From Punctularia strigosozonata HHB-11173 SS5 (lineage: Eukaryota; Basidiomycota; Agaricomycetes; Corticiales; Punctulariaceae): DNA of 64,000 nt. Position 1 is the stretch's first letter, and the number at the start of each line of letters is the position of its first letter. This document shows, in pieces, positions 11,202 through 22,336 of the stretch. The translations under genes were made by a program, and so were the position numbers. The notes under the pieces were generated by a model. That model saw only the letters and a program-made list of their open reading frames with translations. It ran no database searches and was not told the DNA's origin. The DNA lies in the NCBI RefSeq assembly GCF_000264995.1, contig NW_006767458.1, forward strand, positions 5,812 to 69,811, given 5' to 3'.

Positions 11202-14200
11202 TTAAGTCAGCGAAAAGCTCAGGTTTGCACATTGACATTCCGTACCGTTCCCGCCTGCAGCCCACACCTTCTCCCTTTCGCACCAATAAGCAAGCTGCTC
11301 TCCTGCTCTGGCAGGTGCCCAGACGCGCTCTCCAGTGTCAGCATCGGTTTGTGCGCTGAACCAGCGGGGGTTGTGAGGCGGAAGTTGACCTTCCTCTCGT
11401 AACTTGCGCGTCTTGCGCTGCTTCTCCTCCTGCATGCTCTTAAGGTCGTTTGCGCGAGTGTACCTTCCTTCTTCGAAGGCGCGTTGATCGGGGCGCAACC
11501 GGCAGTCTGTAGGGCATAGGTAGGGAAGTAGTGTGTCGCGAGGGCAGTCGTTCAGAGTGATAGCGAATGGCTATGGTATGTATGAGCTTCAGTTTCGCGG
11601 CATGGGATAGTACTCACGGTTAAATTGAACGGCGCCTTGGGTTTCTCCGAGTTCCTCCACAAGAGGATATACTCCGTGGAGTGGGAAGGTGAAGCAGGAC
11701 CGCCAACCGAAACGTCCGGGTTCAGCGAACCACGACCATTGCCGACTTGACGGGCAACTAGCTGGCTATTCCATCTGCCAGCGATTTCGTAGGTGACGCG
11801 TCCTGCGGCATCCATGACGTGGCCAGAGATTTCGAAGGCATCTTTACCACGCCAGCCTCGCGGCTTGAAGGTGAGCACACACCGATCTTTCGTACGTTGG
11901 TTGGTAATCTAGGAAAAACAGACGATGATGATCACGGCACGGTGTAGGATCGGGAAAGTGTACTTACGACCATTTCTCCGTAGTGATCTATCGTCGGGTT
12001 GGCAAGGATGAACCCCGATACGTTCGTTGTGACCTTCTTCCACGTGTAGTGCTCAGCTACTCGACCTTTAGCGAAGGGGCTCGTGGACTTCGGATACCCT
12101 GGACCCCACTCCTCCGGGAGGAGGAGCTCGGCGTGCGCTACACCAGTGGGACGGATCTCGAACGACTTGCCCATGAACTTGTTCTGAGCATCAACCTACC
12201 CCAATACACTGAGCATCAATATATGTCAACCTCATGTCTAGCCTTCTTACCTCTCCGTAATAGTGCCATCGTGGCGATTCGGCCCAGCAAGTAGTAATTG
12301 GGGGATGGTGGCTAACCTGCTCGGACACGTAGCGATACTCTTTATCGAGTCGAACATATTCGAAGGTCTCGCCCTGCGACACGCACCAGTTCATTAGCTG
12401 TACAAGACTATCGTGAACAAAGACTCACAAGCATAGGGTTAAACGGTTTCGCGATACGACCAATGGTCGACGAGTAGTTGGACATCGCGAAAGCCGCCAC
12501 AAATGCTATCCGACGGTGAGGGTCGCGCTCGTTGACAGCAGCGTCGAGGCATTCAGAAAATTCCATGTCTTCAGCCTGTGATGATACGTCAGCATATTAC
12601 CGCCTCAGGCTGTGGGACATCTACCATGCGCTGAAGCATGCTGGTCGGCTCGTTGAAGTAAACCGGGAAACTGATTTTCGTCAAATCCTTGCCGATACTT
12701 CCCTTTAGCACAGACCAAAGACTAGTCGACGGTCGATTATCGGCGTCAAGCATGAGTCGTGAGCGCAAGTGCTCGTAAGCCTTGTACTGATCCTTATTGA
12801 TGATGGCCATCTCTGGAGTCGGTTTGGCTGCCGAGATCAGGGATTTGTTGACGACGAGGTTAGGGAGAGTGTTCGACTCGATCGCGTCGAAGAACTCGTC
12901 TTCCTCATCCGTATCCCCTTCGTCCTCGTAGGCCGGTGATCCTGGCATAGCGGGAGAGAACTGGCGTGCCATGGCTAACCCGGCGGAGGGTAGTGGACCG
13001 AGCGATAGACCGGAGCTGGACGCGGGGAGACCGTCCTGAGCCTTCGGGGTGGGCAGATCCGCTGTCTCCACGAGCTGCGCCTCCGACGAGACACCCTCCC
13101 CAGTTTCGGATATGGGCAAGCCCTCTGGCATGCGGCGTGCCTTGAGCGTGCTGACAGGTCTGTCGATGATGACGGAGTCATGTATCCGGCTCGACCGTCG
13201 CCGACTTCGAGTCTTGAGCTCCCGTTCGAGTTCCTCGCCTTCCTTTACAACCATTCGGAGGCTCTCTTCCCATGCCTGTTGGCGCCGTCGCTCCGCCTCC
13301 ACGGCCCGTCTCCACCAGTCATCCCGATCCCTGGCCATCTGGATGTAATTCGACAGCATTTCCTGCACGGTGCCCATTGAGTCCCGGAGGGCTTTCTGAA
13401 GCTCCGCCGCATTGGTCGGTGCGCCAGGAGGGATGGGCATGCCCGCGAGAAGCTGAGCGGTGGCTTCCAACTGTGCTACCGCCGCGTTGCCGTGAAGGTC
13501 AAACTGAGGAGTGTGGGGTGGCACGGCCTTGGCGGCCTTCTCGCCTCCGTCAGAGAAGTTGGCTTCCGCATCTTGATCAGAATCGTCCTCTCGACCGCTG
13601 ATGGGCTCAGGTTCGGCCGTGACGTGATGCAAATCGGGCTCCGCGTCGCTCTCGTTCACGCTGGTCGGTTCAAGGTCCGTGTCTACCCCAAGGCTAGATG
13701 ATATTGAGGAAGTGATGCGGTTCCTCTTCTTGGACGACACGGCCGTGGCAGGTGCTAGTATAGTCATGGAGGCGTTACGGCTGGGGAACGTCGACATGGT
13801 TCGGGCACGGCTGATGAGGTTGGTCGATGACCGACCCTTCCCGCTGGTCTCGCTTTGTTCGCTATCCATGCTGCGTCGGCTGGGTGGGCGAGTAGGGTCC
13901 GACTGGCCTTGACCTTGCAAATCGCGATCCCGACTTCGATACCATTCGATGCTTCTTGCGATCGCCTGTGTCCAGCGTGCGGCCTCTACCGGATGGTTGG
14001 CTACGAAGACATCAGCCAAGGTCTGGTTCCGAGGGATGTGAACGAGGCATGCTTACCCTTGATGAACCACTTCTGGACGCTGGCACCTGCCCGAGGCGGG
14101 CTCGAGTGCACCTCGAAGCGCATCTTGTCGTCCGAGCGCAGCACAGCCGTCTTCATCGCGATTGATCCTCGAGACGCAACAGCTTCGTCTTCTTGATGCC

Positions 14201-15488
14201 TGTAATCTGGAGTAGGGTAACGATATGTTAGGGCCATTGTCAATGGAGGCAATGTGGGACCGTCACGCACAGGACAGAACGCCACCACGAAGGACGAACC
14301 AGCGCGTGCTGTAACCCTTCGCGACATTCGTGTATTTATTAAGGTAGCCCTTGAGGGTGGGTGGCTCCGCAGCGGAGTCTTGAGTTTCCAATAGCGCCGT
14401 ATCGCGATTCGTGACTGGATTCTACGATCAGCGAGGGTATACGAGAGTTTATGCATCAAAGCTTACATTGCCTCAGGAATGCTCTTACTCTCTCATCCTT
14501 ACCCGCCGCTTCCACAACTCCGCGACCACGGCGATCCCGAACGAAGACGTCGGCACCGGCACGAATAGCTAGTTCAATCAGTCGCAGGTCTTTACGAGCA
14601 GCTGCAGCGTGAAGCAAAGACAATCCGGTGGTATCGTCAAGATGCGAAAGATCGAGTAGTTTAGTGCGTGGTGAGGAGAGGATGGAGAGGAGGGCATTTG
14701 GCGGCGATGGTGGGCCAGGATCGTGGGCAGATGGTGCGGCAGGTGGTAGGGGAGACATTGCATAGGTTCTTAACAGCGAGCGATAAGAGGCAGTGAGGAA
14801 TGCTCGGGAGTCTGTATAATCGTCCGTTGAGTACCGAGCGGTGTGGCTTGCGCGCGGGACACACCATGGATAGCACGCACGACGTCTCTCCCCCGAGCAA
14901 CGTCCACAGCAGTCTTTCCCTTTTCATCTCTGAGCGTATCGTCGATCTCTTCTTGTTCGAGAAGTAACCGTACGACGTCGGCGCGTCCTAGCGAAGCGGC
15001 GAGGTGGAGAGCGGTCGTTCTCGATCCGGGTGGATGAACAGCATTCGGCGAAATGGCCTTATGCGACAGGACGAGGTTGACAGTGTCATCTAAAGGAGCA
15101 ACGCTCGTATTTGCGTGTATGACAGCGGCTGAGAGGGATGACACGCACAAGTGCCACATCGGATCGCAAGATGAAGGGCTGCCGGCGCGAGGCTGGAGTC
15201 GCCGAGGGTAGAGGTTGACGCTCTTCTCGACTGGTCCTTGCCGATATCAGCTAAGAATGGGTGGATCTGTGCAGGATCACCTGGACGAAACTCGTTACAC
15301 GGACACAGGGAACTCAGGCGAAGTGGCGGACATACCACTGCGTAACGCAGCCAGCAACTTTACTTGATACAACGGTTCTGCGGGACCTAATCGACGGAAA
15401 GTATGATGTCAAAGCCGCTCATCATGAAGAAAGTTGGCTCACCGGAAACATCGCTGCGTACACTGGCATTGCTGGCTTGGGTAGCCAT
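11202..15488 (-). CDS. OSH1: Oxysterol-binding protein, Osh1 type (ANK-PH-ORD)
   Basis: The start at 15488 gives [15 protein letters not shown], joined by splicing to [20 protein letters not shown], the conserved N-terminus of Osh1-type proteins. Ankyrin units follow ([40 protein letters not shown]), then a PH domain split by introns ([20 protein letters not shown] ... [20 protein letters not shown]), a long acidic linker, and the sterol-binding domain with the family signature EQVSHHPPI near 12,310-12,330. It ends with [16 protein letters not shown] and stop at 11202. In the linker EFFDAIE (12877-12897) is a perfect FFAT core with acidic residues just before it, so binding to ER VAP proteins is expected. 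The protein should exchange sterol and PI4P at ER contact sites. Estimated length is about 1,200 residues; no lesion was seen. Confidence 0.92.
12877..12897 (-). other. FFAT motif codons in the Osh1-type gene
   Basis: The seven codons spell EFFDAIE, the canonical FFAT core that binds the MSP domain of VAP/Scs2 proteins on the ER. The residues just before it (DTDEED) supply the usual acidic flank. Confidence 0.85.
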
Positions 15489-16407
15489 GGACGAAACACC
15501 GGCTCAGGCCGTTACGGACAATAGTTCCGCAAACCAATGGCAAACGTTATGATTTGTCGATATAGGTCGGTGGATACTGAGCTGAAGTTGTATGTACGTT
15601 GCGTAGGTGTTGTTGAGTCGTTGCGGGAATGGTGGTCAAGACTGAGCGTGTACTTAGTGAGATTGTGAATGAGATCACTGTCGCGCGTCGCGGAGACAGG
15701 CGGAGCCGGGAGACGATTGTCCGCCCTGATTTTTACTTATTCCTTCACCGCAATGCCAAACATGCCCTCATTCCATTACTACCATCGCATCCAAATGTTA
15801 CCGATCGTTATGAATGCTCTGAATTGCTGCGTGCTCTCGGTTTCCCTGTGCTCATCTGACAATCTGCTCGCCGTTAGCAATAGGCCTGCTGATGTTCCTT
15901 TCCCTGGATGCAAGGTATGCTCGCAGGAACCGCAGCGACAGATCTATAAACTCAGCTACCCACGAGCTCACCGGATGAAACTTGATGAATCTCTCATGCC
16001 CTCACCACCGACGCAATGCACCCTGGATCCCAGTGTAAGCCTCGACTTGCGGATCCGCCTCGATGGCCTCGATGGACATTGCGTTGACGACGTGTCTCAT
16101 TAAGCAGTTATTTGACAGTTATTTCGCTTTCATGAACTATCCGAAGCTGCATTAAGGTGATCGGGAAAAGAGTGCCTCCCACTGAGCTTCTGTCCTTCTC
16201 ATGCGAAAAACGACTTGAAGAACGGAAGTCCGTCTTTCCGACCGAATACGACTGGCGTCGGGCACCCCCTTGTGTGCTTGCTCTGAACCTTGCGCAATGT
16301 TATCTCTTCTGGATCCACAATCGCGTGCTCTGGTATCTTTCGCTGTATAACATCTCGTATGCACTGGGTGGCAGCAGGTGATACCGCCTTCTGTCGACAG
16401 CCTAGCC
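15489..16407. other. Divergent promoter region, OSH1 / peptide transporter
   Basis: 919 bases between two divergent start codons. Open frames in the stretch are short, overlap on both strands and carry no motif. No convincing TATA box or repeat was found. Confidence 0.45.
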
Positions 16408-18406
16408 ATGATCGGTCTGAGCCAGATTGGAGGCCCAACCAGTGCAGTCCCTACTGATATCGACGAGAAGCGATCCTCTAGCAACATCGATAAGGACATC
16501 GAAGATCTCGCTACCGCTGCCGCTCAAGATGAACTGGAATACCCTACCGATGAAGAACGTCAGACACTCCGTAGAGTTTCCGACGCGATTCCGTGGAACG
16601 CCTACTGTACGTTCATTACACATTCCCCTGCACACACATCTGAGCACTTGTCGTTTATCTGTCAGTGATTGCCATAATTGAGCTGGCAGAGCGTTTCTCC
16701 TACTACGGATCCACGGTCGTCTTCACCAACTTCATCCAGCAACCTCTTCCACTGTCATCTCGCACCGGAGCAGGCGGTCTGAATGGCCAAGCTGGGGCGC
16801 TAGGCCTCGGTCAGCGCACAGCGTTCGCCCTGACGACTTTCAACGCGTTTTGGGTCTACGTCATCCCGCTGTTCGGCGCGTACATCGCTGATACCTACTG
16901 GGGGCGCTACAAGACCGTCTGTGTCGCCGTGGGGATTGGGATGGTTGGACATGTCCTTCTCATCGTCTCAGCGCTTCCACCTGTTATCGCGCACACCCAG
17001 GGATCGTTGGCGTGCTTTGTCGTCGCGATAATCATAATGGGCCTAGGAACAGGAGGATTCAAGGCAAACATAAGTCCTCTTGTCGCAGAACAATATCAAA
17101 AATCGAAGCAATACATCCGAGCGACAACGACAGGGGAACGCGTCATCGTCGATCCTATGCTTACCACATCTCGTATCTATATGGTACGTTCGGAGTGTGC
17201 CTTGCGATTTCGATCTGGTATCGACATTCTGCCTACAGTATTTCTATCTCTTCATCAATATCGGAGCATTGGTTGGGCAGATCGGGATGACCTATTCCGA
17301 GAAGTTCATCGGCTTCTGGCTCTCCTTCACTCTCCCCACGATCGTATTCTTCCTGTGCCCGATCGTGCTCTACCTCGGCCGCCATCGTTATCGCCACTCT
17401 CCTCCCACCGGATCTATATTGTCCACCGTTCTCCGTCTCTGGCGCTTCGCAGCCCGTGGACGCTGGTCTGCCAACCCAATCAAGCTGTATAGAAACATGA
17501 CTGCCAGCGACTTCTGGGAATCGGCTAAGCCCAGCCACCAGTCCGCCGAATCCAAACCGCGCTGGATGACGTTCGACGACGCGTGGGTTGACGAGGTCAA
17601 GCGCGGGTTCAAGGCCTGCGCCGTATTCTGCTGGTACCCAATATATTGTACGTTCGGTCCGTCACCACATTGACTCCATTCTGACTTACATCTGACAGGG
17701 CTCGCATACAACCAACTGCACGGAAATCTGACATCCCAGGCAGCCACGTTAGAAACGCATGGACTGCCGAACGACGTGCTGGCAAACCTCGATCCGCTCG
17801 CGCTTATTATATTCATCCCAATCTGTGATCTCTTCATCTACCCGGGACTGCGACGGGTTGGGTTCAACCTGACTCCTCTCAAGAAGATCACTTTGGGCTT
17901 CTACACCGGCTGTGCTGGCATGATATGGGCCGCCGTCGTACAGCACTACATATACAAGGTGACGTATCCTGGTTGAACCTCGTAATCCCAGGCTGACGAC
18001 ACGGATGCAGACGAACCCTTGTGGGACACATGCAGCGACCTGCCGCGACGCGCACAACAACAAGCTCGTCTCCCCCCTAATTGTATGGATACAGACTGGA
18101 TCATACGTTCTCGTCGCCTTTTCCGAGATCTTCGCGTCGATCACCGGGCTCGAGTACGCGTTCACGAAGGCGCCGAAGAATATGCGCTCCCTCGTCATGT
18201 CCGTGTTCCTCTTCACCTCCGCCCTCTCATCCGCGCTAGGAGAAGCGTTCGTCAGCCTGTCGCAGGACCCTTTGCTAGTCTGGAACTATGGCGTGGTGGC
18301 CGTGATTGCGGGTGTGACCGGTACGCTATTCTGGCTTGCGCATCGAAAACTGGATGCCCAAGAAGATGAGCTTAACAATATGGACGAAGGGCATGTCACT
18401 CACTGA
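16408..18406 (+). CDS. PTR2: Proton-coupled peptide transporter, POT/PTR2 family
   Basis: The ATG at 16408 gives MIGLSQIGGPTSAVPT and an acidic cytosolic N-tail ending TLRRVSDAIPWNAY. The first helix carries the POT E-x-x-E-R motif in IELAERFSYYGSTVVF. Then come GAYIADTYWGRYKT (the FYxxINxGSL-family entry motif region), MGLGTGGFKANISPLVAEQY and YLFINIGALVGQIGM, ending ITGLEYAFTKAPKNMRS and a short tail to 18406. Twelve helices are expected; the role is plasma-membrane di/tripeptide uptake driven by protons. A few short introns interrupt it, and the frame is kept at all junctions checked. A damaged tandem copy follows at 18.76-20.65 kb, so this gene is probably the surviving functional member. 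Confidence 0.92.
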
Positions 18407-18757
18407 AGGACTATCAAAACTAGTTGTAACAAATCTATTCTCTTGTTCGCCTGACTGTGAATACATGAAAGGGGACGTCAACGTGTCTTCAGAAGTTCTC
18501 GATGGCCGCGCGATCCGCGTCAAGCCAATCAGGGAAGCTTCCCACGCCATGAGGAGACGAAAAGTTAGAACGTCGGGTCTCTGATTCTTCTTTCCAACCA
18601 CTGAGTTCTACCCGACATATCACAAATTGTATCTGTTGGCCTCATATGCCGCTGCTGGTCTGCTGGTCTTGTGCGATATCCATGTAACATCCGTAACGTC
18701 GTGCGACGATTGTCCAATGCGTACGGCCACGTACCTGGCGCCTGACTCTTCTTCATT
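18407..18757. other. Spacer between the two peptide-transporter copies
   Basis: 351 bases. It should contain the 3' region of the intact copy and any upstream remnant of the second copy. I could not find the first ~50 codons of the second copy here in a readable frame. Confidence 0.45.
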
Positions 18758-20650
18758 GATTATGAAGCACCAATGGATGAGGATCGCAGGGTATTGCGTC
18801 GAGTGTCAGATAACATCCCATGGAACGCATTCGGTGGGTGTTTCATCGGTCACCCGCCTACGACGAACATACGATTCCGGGTGGTGACACTCATAACATC
18901 TCCTCCTAGCCATTGCCTTCGTCGAACTTGCTGAACGTTTCTCGTCATACGGATCTACCGTCGTCTTCACCAACTTTATCCAGCAACTGCTTCCACAGTC
19001 TTCCGAAACAGGCTCGGCTGGACTACATGGCCAAGCGGGAGCACTCGGCTTTGGTCAGCGCACGGCTTTCGCTATGACCACCTTCAACGCGTTCTGTGTT
19101 TATGTCGTGCCTTTGCTCGGAGCCTATATCGCGGACACGTATTGGGGTCGCTTTAAGACCGTGTGTGTTGCGGTCGGGATTGGGATCATCAAGCACAGTC
19201 TGCTTGTCGTATAGTCTTTACCATCCGTTATCGCGCACCCTCAGGGATCACTGGCGTGCTTTGGCATCGCGGTTGTGATCATAGGTCTCGGCACTGGCTC
19301 TTTCAAGGCGAACATCAGTCCTCTCGTCGCGGAGCAGTACAATAATACCCAACAGTACATCCGGGTCCGCCCTAACGGCGAGTGTCATCGTCAATCCGAC
19401 GTTGACCACCTCCCGCATCTACATGGCGAGATCGATTCAGTTCCAAACTTCACGACCTATTTAACCTTTGAGCACAGTACTTCTACCTCTTTACCAGTAT
19501 CGGGGCTTTGGTCGGCCAGATCGGGATGACGTACTCCGAGAAATTCTTCGGATTTTGGCTCGCCTTCGCCTTACCGACGATCGTATTCTCCCTGTGTCCA
19601 ATGGTGCTCCTTGTTGGTCGTCGGTATTACCGACATTCTCCTCCAGCGGGCTCAGTCTTGCCTGTAGCGTTTCGCGTTTGGCAGTTCACGGCGCGGAAGC
19701 GCTGGACAAGAAACCCTCTAAAGTCATTACGAGATATGTCCACAGACGATTTCTGGGAGACGGCTAAGCCAGGTCGCCAGCTGGATGGCATGAAGCCGCA
19801 ATGGATGTCCTTTGACGTCAGTGAGTCGATGAAGTCAAACGGGGGTTCAAAGCCTGCACGGTATTCTGTTGGTTTCCCATCTACCGTACGATAACCTCTT
19901 GATTCCTTTCGCCCAAGTATAACTCCTATCATCCGTAGGGCTGGCGTACAACCAGTTACATGGCAATTTGACGTCGCAAGCGGCAACCTTCGACTCGCAT
20001 GGGCTACCTAACGACGTTTTGGCTAATCTCGCTCCATTAGCTCTGATGATTCTTATTCCCATTTGCGACATCCTCGTCTATCCGGGGCTTCGTCGCTGCG
20101 GCATCAACTCAACGCCTCTCAAGAGGGTTACCCTCGGCTTCTTTACCGGTGCCGCTGCGATGGCTTGGGCTGCCGTCGTACAGCATTACATCTACAAGGT
20201 ATGCATGCTTGCGATCTTCGAGTTTGCGTTGCCTTCTGATCAACGTGCTGCAGTGGAACCCGTGTGGCGACCACGCTGCGACCTGCCACGACGGCCATGG
20301 GAAGAAACTCGTCGCCCCATTGACGGGCTGGATTCAGACGGGCTCTTACGTCCTTATCGCCCTGTACGAGATCTTCGCGCTTGATTACGGGGCTTGAATA
20401 CGCGTTTACGAAAGCGCCGAAGAACATGCATTCACTTGTCATGTCCGTCTTCCTGTTCGCGTCCGCCGTGTCGTCGGCACTGGGTGAGGCCTTCGTCGAT
20501 CTCTCCCAGGATCCGTTGCTGGTTTGGAACTATGGGTTCATGGCCGTCCTCTCCGCATTTACGGGCGCGTTGTTTTGGCGATCCCACAGGAAGCTGGATG
20601 AGTTAGAGGATGAGTTGAACGGCATGGATGAGGGTCATGTGAACTGCTGA
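18758..20650 (+). pseudogene. Broken tandem copy of the PTR2-type transporter
   Basis: From EAPMDEDRRVLRRVSDNIPW onward it follows the intact upstream gene almost codon by codon (LAERFSSYGSTVVFTNFIQQ; GAYIADTYWGRFKTVCVAVG; IITGLEYAFTKAPKNM). It is damaged. The start and acidic N-tail are missing; near 19214 a TAG replaces the second-helix Ser/Ala codons (LLVV-stop-SLPS); near 19380 two bases are lost, so the GERVIVDP frame is broken; near 19815 one base is lost before the VDEVKRGF homologue; and near 20385 one base is gained before the ITGLEY segment. Intron positions match the first copy, so it arose by DNA-level tandem duplication, not by retroposition. Long intact stretches suggest decay is fairly recent or was slowed by gene conversion. 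Confidence 0.85.
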
Positions 20651-20712
20651 GGTAGACGTTAGCTTGTGATTCGCTATAACCTTCACCGTTTTCTGTATTC
20701 TTCTGCGTCCAT

Positions 20713-21312
20713 ATTCCGACTCCCCCGAAGGAGGGATTTTTTATTTTTACTTTCTGCGCATGGGCCTCGTCACAGTGACAGGACAGTGACCCCAGCCAAA
20801 ACGTTACATAAGCGTGATAAACAGTGATTGTCCGCTACAATCGGACTGCCGTGCGTTAGGACGCAGCAGCGTGACACTGTAGGTGTGAGCACGCTTACAT
20901 GATGTAGTGGTATCACTCTGTACGTGTGATGTATCAGTTGGCCAACCCGCCGAGGTCTTTTTCGCTCTTATCGATATCAGTTGCATAATCACAGTGTCTA
21001 CTGCGCTTTACTTTCTCTGCGTAATGATACTTTCCGTGTCTGGACGGAAATTTGAGCGCTTGTTCGACAAGATAAGATAAACCATGGCTACTCAAGACTT
21101 GTCCACGGATGTCCGCGGATAAGCCCTCTACTGACCGTGGCGAGTAACTTGTGTTACAAAAACATCCCATGGTCATAAATGATGTGTGAGTGCTCATGTA
21201 TGTGTCCTCAGGCTTCCTGATGTGTCCTCGCAACTACTCATACCACACCTATCTTGTAGATGCGCACTGATATAGATACATATACTCGAGCAAACTGCAA
21301 GGGAGGCGGAAT
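20713..21312 (+). repeat. Left unit of the inverted-repeat element
   Basis: This unit starts ATTCCGACTCCCCCG and ends GGGAGGCGGAAT, an inverted pair of about 13 bases, so it could be mobile on its own. Its sequence is the inverted copy of 21442-22335, minus the nested insert there. It gives the uninterrupted version of the site used by the nested element (GAGTAACTTGTGTTAC near 21146-21161). Confidence 0.75.
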
Positions 21313-21441
21313 GCGGCGCTTGGCGCCACCTTACTCACGTGGCTTTCAGAGTATCCATTACCCCTAGACTTGGGTTCCGTTCATCCCGGCTGCAGGCTGG
21401 CTTGTGTGGTCGCAACGTGAGTAAGTGGCGTCAAGCGCCGC

Positions 21442-22335
21442 ATTCCGACTCCCCTTGCAGTTTGCTCGAGTAACTCCAAATCAGTGTGCATACAATACAG
21501 GTGTGGTACGATAAATGCAAGGACACAGCAGGAAGCCATGACATATACATGGGCACTCATGAATTGACCATATCACCGTGGGATGATCCGTCTGAACACA
21601 AGTTAAGACAGGGCCAGCGCAAACCCTGGTACATCACACCATCACGTGTTGGCGCCACAATGGTCTCTCGACCAATCACAGCCCTCGGATGAGCGGGATT
21701 CCCAGAGAATGGGCAGCTTGATTAGGATATCGCTGCTCACCCAGCACTCTCTCATAATATGTAGGACCGTCATATCATCGAGTCATTGTCTAGCTATGAT
21801 GTGACGGTAGTAGATATGTTGCAGCTTCTGTGCAGCGCACCAAATACAACAATTCTTGGCATTTCCTCGACAAATGCGACACGTGATGTACCAGGGTTTG
21901 CGCTGGCCCTGTCTTACTTGCCACGGTGGGTAGAGGGTTTACATCCGCGGACATATCGGCCGTTGCCATGGTTTATCTTATCTTATCGAACAAGCGCTCA
22001 AATTTCCGTCCAGACACGGAAAGTGTCATTACGCAGAGAAAGCAAAGCGCAGTAGACACTACGATTATGTAAATGATACCGATAAGGCCGAAACAGACTT
22101 CGGCGACTCGGCCAACTGATACATCACACGTACAGAGTGATACCAGTACATCATGTAAGCGTTCTCACACCTACAGTGTCACGCTGCTGCGTCCCATCTA
22201 GCGCTCGTCCGTCCGATATTCGCGGATTATCACGCTTTATCACGCTTTTGTAACGCTTTGGCTGGGGTCACATGTCTGTCACTGTGACGAGGCCCATGCG
22301 CAAAAACCAACTCCCTCCTTCGGGGGAGTCGGAAT
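21442..22335 (-). repeat. Right unit of the inverted-repeat element
   Basis: Inverted copy of the left unit, beginning ATTCCGACTCCCCTTGCAG and ending GGGGGAGTCGGAAT. It is 894 bp long because it holds the 309 bp nested element. Without that it would be about 583 bp against 600 bp for the left unit. The arms differ by scattered substitutions and small indels, so the palindrome is not newly made. Confidence 0.75.
21606..21914. mobile_element. Nested 309 bp MITE with 32 bp perfect TIRs
   Basis: Terminal inverted repeats AGACAGGGCCAGCGCAAACC... (21606-21637) and the exact inverse (21883-21914) match over 32 bases. The flanks are TA (or TTA) on both sides: AAGTTA before and TTACTTG after. The other arm of the surrounding palindrome gives the empty site, ACACAAGTTACTCGCCACGG, so the insert duplicated TA or TTA. 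This fits a Tc1/mariner-type (TA) or PIF/Harbinger-type (TWA) non-autonomous element. There is no coding capacity. Confidence 0.88.
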
Positions 22336-22336
22336 G

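Larger units (their letters stand above)
20713..22335. mobile_element. 1.6 kb inverted-repeat (foldback) DNA element
   Basis: The whole stretch is one imperfect palindrome. The outer ends are ATTCCGACTCCCCCGAAGGA at 20713 and its inverse ending GGGGGAGTCGGAAT at 22335. Inside, matching pairs can be followed all the way in: GGCCTCGTCACAGTGACA, ACGCAGCAGCGTGACACTGT, TGATGTATCAGTTGGCC, GATAAGATAAACCATGG, and CTCGAGCAAACTGCAAGGG near the centre. Each arm is about 590-600 bp once a nested insert in the right arm is taken out. Each arm also ends at the centre with another copy of the ATTCCG...CTCCC end, so the element looks like two TIR-bounded units head to head around a 129 bp core (21313-21441). 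No transposase frame is seen, so it is non-autonomous. The superfamily is unclear, and no certain target-site duplication was found. Confidence 0.85.
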
